Assembly: GCA_903858975.1 (NCBI GenBank)
Contig: CAIOKW010000227.1
Coordinates: 1 to 16,366 of the forward strand
Source: Oligoflexia bacterium
GTDB taxonomy: Bacteria > Bdellovibrionota > UBA1018 > CAIMNF01
DNA: 16,366 bases
Direction of reading: 5' to 3'
Positions 4,624 through 13,508 of the stretch are shown here, in pieces. A program made the position numbers and the translations under genes. Each line of letters opens with the position of its first letter. The stretch's first letter is position 1. The notes beneath the pieces are model-generated. The model did no database searches, was not told the DNA's origin, and saw nothing but the letters and a program-made list of their open reading frames with translations.

Positions 4624-6400
4624 GAAGCGCATTCGTGGTCATACTGGAATCATTGACTTCTGGATCCGATACCACAAAGATTTGATCTGTATAATCATCC
4701 ACAGAGAGCGGTGCTGTAGTGAGATTAGACAAGGGTTCACTTGGAGTGGGAGTGGGCACTTGAGTTGTATTGGCATTACCCGCTGAAGCATCAGTACAGG
4801 CACCACTCAAAAACATCCATTGATCTAAGGCTGCATTTCCTCGGTCACAAACAACCGCGCTTGCAGCAGGCTGATAGACCCCAAATGGAAACGATGCCAT
4901 GTTGGCTACCGATAGAGAATTATTGAATTTAAAACTACTCATTCGCCATGTTTCAAATGCAGAAATCGAATACGGATCAGAGAGGCCATTCATGATCCTA
5001 AAACAAGCTGACATGGTTGGATCCGAATTATAGTAAACCACTCGTGAAGCTAAGCCTCCATCACTCAAGGGGTTACTCGTGAGAGAAGTGTCAAGGCTGG
5101 AAGCTTTCATACACGAATCAAAACTAGAGGGCGGCTGACAAGCAATGGCTGCGTTATTCGCCGATTGCGAAGCGGTTACTTTTTTTGCGGAGTGCAATTT
5201 ATTGGCTCGAAAGTTCCAAAGCTTCGCCCAACGTGCATTGGCGGGAATGGTCACATTCGGGCAACTCGATGAACCACTGATATTGGGAATCGGCTTTGCG
5301 GCCCATCCCAGTGGACTCGTTGCAGTTGAGTAAACCGATGAAACATAATCCTTCGGAGCAATCGCCGCAATCACGGGAGTTTGAAACACGCCGTACGCTC
5401 GCTTCGCTAGCGCAAACGAGGCCCTCCTCTTTGAAGTGTTCGATACAGTAGCCACGGCTGCCGGGACTCGCCCACTGCTCAGACTCGTTTGAGGATACAT
5501 GAGGAGCCCGTCCGCGCTACAAAAGTCACTTCCACAAGCGCTCTTTGAATAAACATTCGGATTTGCCCACCATTGTAGATTTCCATCTGGAGTCGCACTT
5601 AAAGTACAATCCCAACTTTGATCATTGGTCGGTTGCGCGCCCCCTTGTCCGGTTGCGGTATTGCCTCTTTGCATTTGAAGTAAGCTCTCGCCCACATTTG
5701 CCGTGTAATAGTTAAAGGGGTAGATCACCCGCGGATCCATCGACTGAAAAGGATCAAGCATGCTTGAGTCCATTGGGTTAGCGATAAACTCACGCTTCCT
5801 GCACTGATACCGTTGGACCGGCATAAAACTTTTCTCATCCGTCAAATCAAGATAGATCGAAGCATTTCCATTTGCATTTGCAGCATCCGCAACATTATAG
5901 GAGAGCTCTCGTGAGTGGTATGTGGTCCCAGTTGCTGCGGTCGGAACAACATTGATTTTCACCGTGAAAGAATTGATTCCTGAGGGAACAGAATTCGGAC
6001 AACGAATCATGTTCGCTTCTTGATACGTCGAGGCTGCAGAAACGGTTTCCGTTTGTCCAATACCGCCTCCCGCTGGGGTATAAGTATATTCACACTCGCA
6101 GGTTCCCATCGTTCCGCCACAGTAAAGATCAAACTCTTGATTTCGACCGATCAAATCAAAAACGCTTCCTGGACTCAATGTATCCGGCATCACGGCATCT
6201 AGGTTAAAGTCACCATTCGTGCCTGAGTTTTGTGAAAGGAGCGGAACATTCGTCGCTGGGGTGCGATTGCCGATCATGCTGTGATTCACGCATGAAGTGA
6301 GCATTACAAAAAATAGAAAAAAGACTCCCCATTCGTTTCCGATATGGAGCCGATTCACCATGGCTTTCAATTTTTCGGAGAGTAAATCTACTCTCTTCAT
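4586..6400 (-). CDS. Large predicted lipoprotein, about 604 aa
   Basis: The start chosen is ATG 6400 (MKRVDLLSEK), preceded by GAGGGGATCA; ATG 6361 (MVNRLHIGNE) is an alternative closer to the signal peptide. GVFFLFFVMLTSC is a hydrophobic stretch ending in a lipobox, so the protein should be lipidated and exported. The body is rich in Ser, Thr and Asn with many cysteines spread along its length, and has a short PTPTPSEP linker near the C-terminus. No family recognised. After the linker comes a new segment (LSVDDYTDQIFVVSDPEVNDSSM) that breaks off at the 125-bp repeat; the last eleven or so residues are encoded by the repeat. The C-terminus may therefore be truncated, although the terminator six bases after the stop looks natural. 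It follows two other lipoprotein genes on the same strand after a 146-base gap, enough for its own promoter. Confidence 0.75.
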   Translation of the reverse strand: MKRVDLLSEKLKAMVNRLHIGNEWGVFFLFFVMLTSCVNHSMIGNRTPATNVPLLSQNSGTNGDFNLDAVMPDTLSPGSVFDLIGRNQEFDLYCGGTMGTCECEYTYTPAGGGIGQTETVSAASTYQEANMIRCPNSVPSGINSFTVKINVVPTAATGTTYHSRELSYNVADAANANGNASIYLDLTDEKSFMPVQRYQCRKREFIANPMDSSMLDPFQSMDPRVIYPFNYYTANVGESLLQMQRGNTATGQGGAQPTNDQSWDCTLSATPDGNLQWWANPNVYSKSACGSDFCSADGLLMYPQTSLSSGRVPAAVATVSNTSKRRASFALAKRAYGVFQTPVIAAIAPKDYVSSVYSTATSPLGWAAKPIPNISGSSSCPNVTIPANARWAKLWNFRANKLHSAKKVTASQSANNAAIACQPPSSFDSCMKASSLDTSLTSNPLSDGGLASRVVYYNSDPTMSACFRIMNGLSDPYSISAFETWRMSSFKFNNSLSVANMASFPFGVYQPAASAVVCDRGNAALDQWMFLSGACTDASAGNANTTQVPTPTPSEPLSNLTTAPLSVDDYTDQIFVVSDPEVNDSSMTTNALLGKASAARRNHS

Positions 6401-6546
6401 TGATCCCCTCATCACTCAAGTCCCCATCGTTGAAGTAGCAAGAAACATTCTTACTCGGGACCCTGATTATTATTCGGATTTTTTATTGTAAAACTGTAGA
6501 GAAACTAGACGGCGTCAAAATCTTGAACACCCTCAAGGAAAAACCT

Positions 6547-7602
6547 TTAATCTCCGCGATTCCCCATGCGGTAAAGGTCAATCTGATAGAGATGAAATGA
6601 ACCCCGAATGCGTTCCACTCGAATTCGATCAATCAGAGGATTTTGAGAGAGCGGAATCAGGACCTGTTCCGTACGAAGGGATGAAAACGGATCCTCCAAG
6701 TGAGCGATCGTTTTCATATAGATCGGCATTTGAGCATTACTGTTATCACCCCAAGGTCTTGGCTGCGGAGCTCCGAGCAAGAGGTCCAGGCTCAACTGTG
6801 TCCCAATCAAGTTCACTTCTAAAATCGAACTATCATGGGCATAGTGCACGCTTGGCCAGGATGCATTCTCATTCAAGGCCTGATAAGTCATGACCATCAA
6901 CAAATCTTCTGAATCGCCGAGCTGGGAGCGATCAAGATCAATATTCACCCCACCAATTTTAGTTTTCGTGGTGTCTTCGTTGGGACTGATAATCGGCCCC
7001 TGCCCTGAACACCATTCATCCCGCACTCGATAGAAACCGAGACCCCAGAAATAAGGGGTTGATGTTGGAAAGGGGGTTGCAGCAGGCGTTGGGCTTACGG
7101 TCGGAGCGGGTGTAATCGTAGGCGTCGGTGTGGTTGCCTTAGGGTCAAAGTCAGCGCAGGCCGAGGGTTCTGCACTATTGGCAACTCCACGATAAGAACA
7201 TGCATCACTTTGAATAGTATTGGCGACCGTTCCTCGGTAATAGGTCTGAGTCATATCGACCGCTACATTTTTAATGAATCCGGGCTTTGTGGTGGGTAAA
7301 AAATCATCCGAAGTACTCGCTACGGGAAATGAGGTCGGAGCACCTGAGTAGTCCTCGCCCTGTACAGAAAATGCATGGACTGCATCCCCTAAACACGAAT
7401 GTAGGGTTACTCTTGCGGTTGCGAAATCACTGAGTTTAGTAAAATGATCCTCGTGAAAAACATAACGAACTGCAGATTCTGCAGCCCCCGGATAATTGTA
7501 GGCAGTAGACAGATTCGGGGTCACCAAGGGATTCACAGGATTACGCACACCTCCGCAAGAAGACAGGAGGGCGATACTGATGAGGATCCCGAGTATTCTC
7601 AT
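6547..7602 (-). CDS. Predicted lipoprotein, 351 aa, paralogue of upstream neighbour
   Basis: MRILGILISIALLSSCGG is a lipoprotein signal peptide with lipobox LSSC. The ATG lies one base after the stop of the preceding gene, with its ribosome site (GAGGA) inside that gene's end, so the pair is an operon with probable coupling. A Pro/Thr linker at about residues 154-179 (repeats of the type TPTPTITP) separates two domains. The C-terminal domain resembles that of the upstream lipoprotein: YRVRDEWC, IDLDRSQLGDSEDLLMVMTYQALNEN, VLIPLSQNPLIDRIRVERIRG and a final DLYRM. Periplasmic or outer-membrane location is expected. No known family recognised. Confidence 0.8.
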   Translation of the reverse strand: MRILGILISIALLSSCGGVRNPVNPLVTPNLSTAYNYPGAAESAVRYVFHEDHFTKLSDFATARVTLHSCLGDAVHAFSVQGEDYSGAPTSFPVASTSDDFLPTTKPGFIKNVAVDMTQTYYRGTVANTIQSDACSYRGVANSAEPSACADFDPKATTPTPTITPAPTVSPTPAATPFPTSTPYFWGLGFYRVRDEWCSGQGPIISPNEDTTKTKIGGVNIDLDRSQLGDSEDLLMVMTYQALNENASWPSVHYAHDSSILEVNLIGTQLSLDLLLGAPQPRPWGDNSNAQMPIYMKTIAHLEDPFSSLRTEQVLIPLSQNPLIDRIRVERIRGSFHLYQIDLYRMGNRGD

Positions 7603-7603
7603 T

Positions 7604-8605
7604 CTAAATCCTCATTAAGGTTACTGACCTGATCACCACTCCTAAACAGAGGGGCGAATCACTATTAGGACAAAATGAAGAAATATAATCATAAGGCGCA
7701 GTCGCCGACTGGCGACTCTTCATACGACTGAGCTGGATCACGGAGGTCGTCGGACTCGCAGAAAGTGGAATAATGATTTGTTTTACCGTAATCGGTGCGC
7801 CTTTTTGGTTCCCAGCACAGTCGGTAGCTGCGATACCGGTATTCGGTCCCACTCCAGTGCCGCCCGCCTGACAAGAAGCATAATTGGGCGGAACAAATAC
7901 TGAAAACGGATTTCCGTTCGTTGCAAAAGAGAGTGTTGAGTTCGTGAAGATCTTCCAAAGTTGGTCGAGATTATCTTCAGCAAAGGTACTGCTCGACGGG
8001 CCATCCGAATTGAGTCGAAGTCCATTCGCTTGATACTCGATTTGCATCAAAAGGTTCTCAGCGGATCCAATTTCCGTATAGTCGCGGTTTAAAACGACAC
8101 GCATAAAGATAGGATCCATACTGCTCCCTACCCCATTTGCAATGGAGGTATTGGGGCAATCCTTTTCACTCACACGATAATATTCCGCCACATCTTGGCT
8201 TCCGGCTCCTCCGAAAGTTGCACACGCACCTGTGGTTCCTGGAGCATCCGTAATTCCGAGCTGAAAATCATAAAGCCAGCTCGGCTTCGTAATACTAGTG
8301 ACCCCATCCAAATCATAGAAATTAACGGCCTGGACGCCGGGCTGATAGAGAGCAGTCCCGTCATTCCCAGGGAAAGGCGCTGGAACTGGAGTGGCTGCAG
8401 GAACTGCAGTAGGCACGGCAAAACTCCCCACGTTGGTTGTGGTGCTCGTAATAATTTTCACCGCTTTCAGACCTGATGCAAATCGGTGCAAACTTGCAGA
8501 TGAAGCATTGGCAACTGTCGTTTCAGTTGTCCCCGTCATCGACTCACATGCAGTGAGTCCCACCATCAAGATTGAGAGCGTAAATGTTTTAATTGAAACC
8601 TTCAC
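7604..8605 (-). CDS. Predicted lipoprotein, 333 aa, first of a paralogous pair
   Basis: Translation starts at GTG 8605, with GAGAGA upstream; no ATG fits. MKVSIKTFTLSILMVGLTAC is a signal peptide with lipobox LTAC. A Pro/Ala-rich linker (TAVPAATPVPAPFPG) follows the N-terminal Ser/Thr region. The C-terminal domain shares landmarks with the downstream gene: YRVSEKDC, LNRDYTEIGSAENLLMQIEYQANG, IIIPLSASPTTSVIQLSRMKS and a final SVTLMRI. It contains several cysteines that could pair in the periplasm. It lies 61 bases after pepA and one base before the next lipoprotein gene. Function unknown; gene pairs like this often encode surface components built from related subunits. Confidence 0.8.
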   Translation of the reverse strand: MKVSIKTFTLSILMVGLTACESMTGTTETTVANASSASLHRFASGLKAVKIITSTTTNVGSFAVPTAVPAATPVPAPFPGNDGTALYQPGVQAVNFYDLDGVTSITKPSWLYDFQLGITDAPGTTGACATFGGAGSQDVAEYYRVSEKDCPNTSIANGVGSSMDPIFMRVVLNRDYTEIGSAENLLMQIEYQANGLRLNSDGPSSSTFAEDNLDQLWKIFTNSTLSFATNGNPFSVFVPPNYASCQAGGTGVGPNTGIAATDCAGNQKGAPITVKQIIIPLSASPTTSVIQLSRMKSRQSATAPYDYISSFCPNSDSPLCLGVVIRSVTLMRI

Positions 8606-8666
8606 ATTCTCTCTATCGACGAATGGGACTCAGAGCTTAAATATATTCAGTGATCTCAGTGTCAGA

Positions 8667-10175
8667 CTATTGACTCATGACTTCGCGAATGAACTCAAGT
8701 CCAAAACGAACGCCAAATCCGGTAGTTTCAGTGGGAGCAAGACCGAGTCCGCCTTTATTATTTCCGGCAGCCAGGTCCACGTGAACCCAAGGAATGTTCT
8801 TCCCTACAAACTTACTGAGGAAGGTGGCCGCGTAAATGTGATCTGCTGCTTGAGCCGTCGCACACTGACGAACGTCAGCATAATCTGATTTAATCGCGTC
8901 GTTGTAATCTCCGCCAATTGGGAAATTCCATACTCGTTCACCCGATCGCTCACCCACTTCAACTGCAAGTCCTGAGAGTTTCAGATCCGTAGAATATGCA
9001 CCACAGCGGCGGGTATCCAAAGAACGAATCACCGAACCTGTGAGCGTTGCGAAATCAATCATCAAATCTGGCTTTTCCTCTGAAGCAATCGCGAGGGTAT
9101 CAGACAAACACATACGGCCTTCGGCGTCTGTATTATCCACTTCGATCGATACTCCATTGCAAGCAACCACCACATCATTTGGGCGATAAGCATCAAAGGC
9201 GATTAGATTTTCAGCGAGTGCCAAATATGCGTGAACTTCATAGGGAACCTCGAGCTTCACGAGCGCTTCAAACAAGGATAGAGCAACCGCGGATCCGGTC
9301 ATGTCCTGATGCATTCCATTCATAAAGCTGCCGGTTTTAATATTGTATCCACCGGTATCAAAACAAAGACCTTTACCGACGATCGCAACCTTCTTCTTAC
9401 TTTTCTTAGTAGGAACATAGTGAAGGTGCGCAATTCCGGCACGCTCATGGTGATCGCCTTGAACGACCGCAAGAAAGGCGCCTGCACCTTTTTTCGTGAG
9501 CTCCTTCTTACCCATGAATTCAAACTTTACTTTCAAGTCTTTTGCTAATTTTTCAGCTTTATCACGGTAAGAGCGCGGATGAAGTACGTTGCTCGGAAGT
9601 TCAGCCAAATATCGCACTTGATTGTTACCAAATCCTAAAATCTTTCCTTCTTCAATTACTTCTTCAGCAATCTTCTTACTGAGTGCTGAATCAACAAAAA
9701 CAGTAAGCTTCCCTTGTTTCTTTTGATCCTTCGCTTTTTTACCATAAACTTCTGGGCGGTAGCGCGCCATCATCGCAAGGGAAACCATCCAATTGAGGTA
9801 CATTTTTGCGTGATTCTCTTTCAGACCCTTCAAAGAGATCTGAACTTCTTTGTTTTCTTCCTCTGTTTTTAAGCATTCAAAAAATGTTTTGCGAAGCGAC
9901 GTTTGAAGCGCGTATGCACCGGCATCTCCCATGTGAAGGAATGCAATCAATCCGCCTTTTCCTTCAAAAGAAACATGAATTGTTTTTGGATCGAGAGCAT
10001 CTTCATCTTTTTTAATTTTTTTGAGCTCTTCTGAAAAAGCCTCTTTCGCACCCGGATGATTTTTCAGTGATTCGGTAATCGCCATGCGACTTCCAAAGTC
10101 AGCAATTGCAAGCTGATCCTTCACTTCTGATTTATTACCCAACTTAAACTCGATATTGTTCCATTCTTGATTCAT
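8667..10175 (-). CDS. pepA: M17 leucyl aminopeptidase family protein
   Basis: A 502-aa cytosolic metallopeptidase that removes N-terminal residues from peptides. The catalytic domain has GKGLCFDTGGYNIK (267-280; Lys and Asp of the two-metal site), MHQDMTGSA (next metal Asp), and the family signature NTDAEGRMCLSD (348-359) with Asp and Glu ligands and the bicarbonate-site Arg. The end motif GLAPTETTGFGVR fits M17. The N-terminal domain is divergent and Lys/Glu-rich, as is usual. Length matches PepA (about 500). The start ATG 10175 has only a weak ribosome site and lies 34 bases after hrpB, so the two may be co-transcribed. The M17 class is certain; the symbol is less so because M17 paralogues (PepA, PepB) are hard to tell apart. 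Confidence 0.92.
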   Translation of the reverse strand: MNQEWNNIEFKLGNKSEVKDQLAIADFGSRMAITESLKNHPGAKEAFSEELKKIKKDEDALDPKTIHVSFEGKGGLIAFLHMGDAGAYALQTSLRKTFFECLKTEEENKEVQISLKGLKENHAKMYLNWMVSLAMMARYRPEVYGKKAKDQKKQGKLTVFVDSALSKKIAEEVIEEGKILGFGNNQVRYLAELPSNVLHPRSYRDKAEKLAKDLKVKFEFMGKKELTKKGAGAFLAVVQGDHHERAGIAHLHYVPTKKSKKKVAIVGKGLCFDTGGYNIKTGSFMNGMHQDMTGSAVALSLFEALVKLEVPYEVHAYLALAENLIAFDAYRPNDVVVACNGVSIEVDNTDAEGRMCLSDTLAIASEEKPDLMIDFATLTGSVIRSLDTRRCGAYSTDLKLSGLAVEVGERSGERVWNFPIGGDYNDAIKSDYADVRQCATAQAADHIYAATFLSKFVGKNIPWVHVDLAAGNNKGGLGLAPTETTGFGVRFGLEFIREVMSQ

Positions 10176-10209
10176 AGGAGCCTAGGGTATCAGAGGGGCT
10201 GCGCCCGAT

Positions 10210-12567
10210 CTAGTTTCTTCTTCTTCCTTTTGCCTCGGGCTTCGCCGTCAAAGGATCCTCGGGCCAGGAATGCTTGGGATAACGCGCCTTCAAATCTTTT
10301 TTGACCTCAAAATAAGCATTCGACCAAAAACTTCTTAGATCACGGGTTACCTGCATGGGTTTGAAGCCGGGCGACAAAAGCTCCATCAGAAGCGGAACCT
10401 TACCTCGCGCAAGTTTCGGCGTTTCAAGCCACCCAAAAACCTCCTGAAGCCTTACGGAGAGTCTCGGAGGACTCGATTCATAATCAATTTTAATCAGGCT
10501 TCCACTCGGTACTTCGATCCGCTCGGGTGCGTGCTGATCCAGCGCGATCAACATCCCACGCGGAAGTAGCCCCTCCATTAAGGGTAAAACATCGAGATCC
10601 AGCACTTCCTGCAGACGAGTTTTGCCGTGCACCAAAAGTGGGATCACCTCATCCCAAGAAATCTCAATTCGGGATTCCACTTCCCCACTGCTTTCATTTA
10701 AAAACTGAACTCGCATCCACCAACTTTTAAAGGATGAATTCCGATTTAAGTAGCCCGTGGGATCCTTTAAAATCATCTGAGTCAAAAAAGCCTCGGCTTC
10801 GGCTTTAGAAACAGGGACATCGGTCAGGGGACCACACTCGAGGTCCTCAAAAAATAACCCTTCTTGAGCGCGCACTCGTGCAGCTCCCTGATCCCAGAAT
10901 ACTTCTCTTTTCTTCTCCGCATAGGGGATCAGAGATAACAAGGAAAGTGGCACCCAAGACTGCGCCAACACATCCCCCTGATCCATCGTCATTAAAAGGA
11001 GAGATGCCTCGGGTAAAACACTCTCTCTTGCTCGTACCTTTCGCCTTCCAACCATTTTCTCTTTGATGCAAATTTTAGATCGCCCGCTCGTGATCAAAAC
11101 TTTTTCATATTCTGGAAAACGATCCATCGTCAAAGAGGGAACGCGCTCACCTCTAAAAATTTGCTGTGCTGTTTTCATTTCAATCGGCGTCAGTTGATTT
11201 AAGCGTCGAATGAATTGCTCATCGTCTCGAATTCGATCTTCTTTCGAAATATTCTCAATAAAAGCTCCGAAGCGGGCACCAAATTCAGGAACATCCGCCT
11301 CATCCGATGCAAGAGATATCGCCGCGACTTTAGGCTCTAAGGGCAAACGGAGTGCTTTTTTTCCTCGAGCCGTGATCGCATTTACTTCCAAAAACTGAAG
11401 TGCCCGCAATTCTCGAAGCGCAAAATCCAGCATCGATGCTTTAGGTTTTTCAAACCAATCAAAATTTTGAAAATCTCGAACCCCAAATTCAGCCAAAGAA
11501 AGGAGTGCTCGCCCCAAATTCACTCGATGAATCTCTGGAGTTTCAAAATGTCGCAATTGGCTCTGCTCACCCTCACTCCATAATCGAAGGCAGACCCCCT
11601 CACTCACCCGGCCCGCTCGCCCGGCACGCTGATCAGCCGACGCTCGGCTAATTCGAAGAGTTTCCAATCGATCCAAACCTAAAACGGGATCCATCCGCAT
11701 CACTTTTTGAAAACCGGTATCGATGACTAAAGTCACTCCCGGAAGGGTAATGGATGTTTCAGCGATATTGGTGGAACACATGATTTTTCGTTTTTGAGAA
11801 TCCCGAAAAACTGCTTTTTGTTTTTCCTCGGGCAAACTGGCATACAAGGGTAAGACTTCAAACTCAAAGTTGCGAATGCTGGTTAATTCCTCACTTAAGG
11901 TTCTTACCGCTCGCTCGATTTCAAAAGCACCGGGCAAGAAGATCAATACATCTCCTTTTTCCGGATATACACTTTTTAGGGCTTGAAAAAGATTCTCAGT
12001 CTCGAGGTAACGCTTCACCACGGGAAAGGTACGCCCAGGAATTTGGAAGGTGACGGGATCGAGAAGGTAACGCTCGAGCGGGGCCGGATCGAGGGTCGCT
12101 GACATCACCACTATTTTTAACTCAGGCCGAATTGAACTTTGAATTTCCTTCAAGATCGCGAGCGCCAAATCAAGATCTAGACTTCGCTCATGGAATTCAT
12201 CTAAGACTACCCCTGCAACCCCGATGAGCTCCGGATCTTCAATCATGCGCCGAAGCAAAATTCCCTCGGTCATTAATATAATTCGCGTATTTTTTGACGT
12301 CCGATTTTCAAATCGAACCTGATATCCCACTTCAGAACCCAGTTGGAATCCATTCTCATGAGCGATGCGGGTCGCCGTAAGGCGCGCAGCCCAACGCCTC
12401 GGCTGGAGCACAATCCATACTCCCGGATTTGAATTCATAAGCGCCACTGGAACTCGCGTTGTTTTCCCGGCACCCGGCTCTGCCACGATGATGACACTCG
12501 AATGTGCCGTCACTTTTTCTACGACTTCAGGAAGAAAAGAATCAATCGGAAGGGTTTGCTTACTCAT
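10210..12567 (-). CDS. hrpB: ATP-dependent RNA helicase HrpB
   Basis: A 785-aa DEAH-box helicase close to the length of E. coli HrpB. Visible motifs: EPGAGKTT (Walker A, residues 30-37), LDEFHERSLDLDLAL (the DEFH box typical of HrpB), MSATLD (motif III), STNIAETSITLPGV (motif V region) and QRAGRAGR (motif VI). They are followed by the helicase-associated helical region and the long HrpB-specific C-terminal domain ending in a basic tail (KGRRRN). HrpB-type helicases are not essential in E. coli and their RNA substrate is poorly known. The gene diverges from an outer-membrane protein gene with only 26 bases between start codons, so promoters of the two overlap; a TATACT at 12593-12588 could be its -10. 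Confidence 0.95.
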   Translation of the reverse strand: MSKQTLPIDSFLPEVVEKVTAHSSVIIVAEPGAGKTTRVPVALMNSNPGVWIVLQPRRWAARLTATRIAHENGFQLGSEVGYQVRFENRTSKNTRIILMTEGILLRRMIEDPELIGVAGVVLDEFHERSLDLDLALAILKEIQSSIRPELKIVVMSATLDPAPLERYLLDPVTFQIPGRTFPVVKRYLETENLFQALKSVYPEKGDVLIFLPGAFEIERAVRTLSEELTSIRNFEFEVLPLYASLPEEKQKAVFRDSQKRKIMCSTNIAETSITLPGVTLVIDTGFQKVMRMDPVLGLDRLETLRISRASADQRAGRAGRVSEGVCLRLWSEGEQSQLRHFETPEIHRVNLGRALLSLAEFGVRDFQNFDWFEKPKASMLDFALRELRALQFLEVNAITARGKKALRLPLEPKVAAISLASDEADVPEFGARFGAFIENISKEDRIRDDEQFIRRLNQLTPIEMKTAQQIFRGERVPSLTMDRFPEYEKVLITSGRSKICIKEKMVGRRKVRARESVLPEASLLLMTMDQGDVLAQSWVPLSLLSLIPYAEKKREVFWDQGAARVRAQEGLFFEDLECGPLTDVPVSKAEAEAFLTQMILKDPTGYLNRNSSFKSWWMRVQFLNESSGEVESRIEISWDEVIPLLVHGKTRLQEVLDLDVLPLMEGLLPRGMLIALDQHAPERIEVPSGSLIKIDYESSPPRLSVRLQEVFGWLETPKLARGKVPLLMELLSPGFKPMQVTRDLRSFWSNAYFEVKKDLKARYPKHSWPEDPLTAKPEAKGRRRN

Positions 12568-12584
12568 GGTTTTTATCGTTAAAT
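12556..12584 (+). promoter_or_regulatory. Candidate promoter of outer-membrane protein gene, inside hrpB 5' end
   Basis: TTGCTT (12556-12561), 17 bases, TTAAAT (12579-12584). Transcription would start near 12591, only a few bases before the ATG at 12594, and no ribosome binding site is visible. The match is modest. Confidence 0.3.
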
Positions 12585-12593
12585 CAATAGTAT

Positions 12594-13508
12594 ATGAGAA
12601 ACATCTCTTTGGCCTTGTTCATTTCAACTTTTTTATTCGCATTCGCGAGCAACACTGCGCATTCCGCAACGAAGCCTGCTGTGATCAAAAATAAAAAAAC
12701 CAAAGCTGCTGCGCAAGCGACTCCGTCCCCAAGCCCGACACCGACGCTCACTGCAGCAGGGGTCTCCACCCCCACACCAGCGCCCCCGACTTTCATGAGC
12801 CGGGTTAAATTGTCCTACTACGGAGAAGTGCAAGGGCCAAGACTGAGCAATATCAATCTTCTTAAAACCCAAGGTCCCGAAGATGGGGATGCAAGCTACT
12901 CCGAGTGGGATCATCAAGTGAAGGCCGGTTATGCTGTAACCAAGAACGTGGTTCTTGGTACCATCTTTAGCGCGGTTTCCTATTTTGACCCGGCGAAAAA
13001 CATCACTTTTAAAGATACAAAGCTTTTTGGTTCTTGGAATCACATGGTAGAAACGAACGACCTGGACATGCAGGGTGTGCTCAAACTTGGTCTCCCCACA
13101 ACTTCAAAATCCAGAAATGGCGGAAGAATTGTATCCATGACCCTTCAGAACAATTGGACACTCAAAACCGCGTATCGTAACTGGAGCTTCACTGCCGCGA
13201 CCGTGATCAATCCGATTTACAATTATAACCCTAGCGGCAACACTGATATGGTAGTGGGACTCTTTCCCTACGTAACAGTCGATCTTACACCCAACACCCA
13301 ATTTCTATTCGAAGCCAGTTTCGATGCGGCTCACACCTATAACGATTCCACCTTTGATTTCAGTCAAGGGGATCCAGACTATGTAGATCTCGGGCCAATT
13401 TTTAACATCGGATCACACGTGAGCATCACTACAGCGCTTCGTTTTTTCACAGAGAGCATCTCATTCAAGACTTCATGTTTGTACTTTAACATTTCGGCGG
13501 CACTCTGA
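12594..13508 (+). CDS. Outer-membrane beta-barrel protein, 304 aa
   Basis: MRNISLALFISTFLFAFASNTAHSA is a Sec signal peptide. A basic stretch and a Pro/Thr/Ser linker (ATPSPSPTPTLT and STPTPAPPT) follow, then about 230 residues of alternating short polar and aromatic beta-strands (VKLSYYGEVQGPRL, HQVKAGYAV, NWSFTAATVINPIYNY, HVSITTALRFF) as in small outer-membrane barrels. No family assigned, and no Cys lipobox. The start has no visible ribosome site; an almost leaderless mRNA is possible. Its stop overlaps the start of the next gene by one base (TGATG), so the RMD1-like gene is probably translated from the same message. Confidence 0.75.
   Translation: MRNISLALFISTFLFAFASNTAHSATKPAVIKNKKTKAAAQATPSPSPTPTLTAAGVSTPTPAPPTFMSRVKLSYYGEVQGPRLSNINLLKTQGPEDGDASYSEWDHQVKAGYAVTKNVVLGTIFSAVSYFDPAKNITFKDTKLFGSWNHMVETNDLDMQGVLKLGLPTTSKSRNGGRIVSMTLQNNWTLKTAYRNWSFTAATVINPIYNYNPSGNTDMVVGLFPYVTVDLTPNTQFLFEASFDAAHTYNDSTFDFSQGDPDYVDLGPIFNIGSHVSITTALRFFTESISFKTSCLYFNISAAL

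Noticed and set aside
8391..8888. 165-codon plus-strand ORF opposite the lipoprotein/pepA junction.
   Set aside because: It spans the reverse complement of two well-supported genes and their gap, has no ribosome site and no recognisable protein features.
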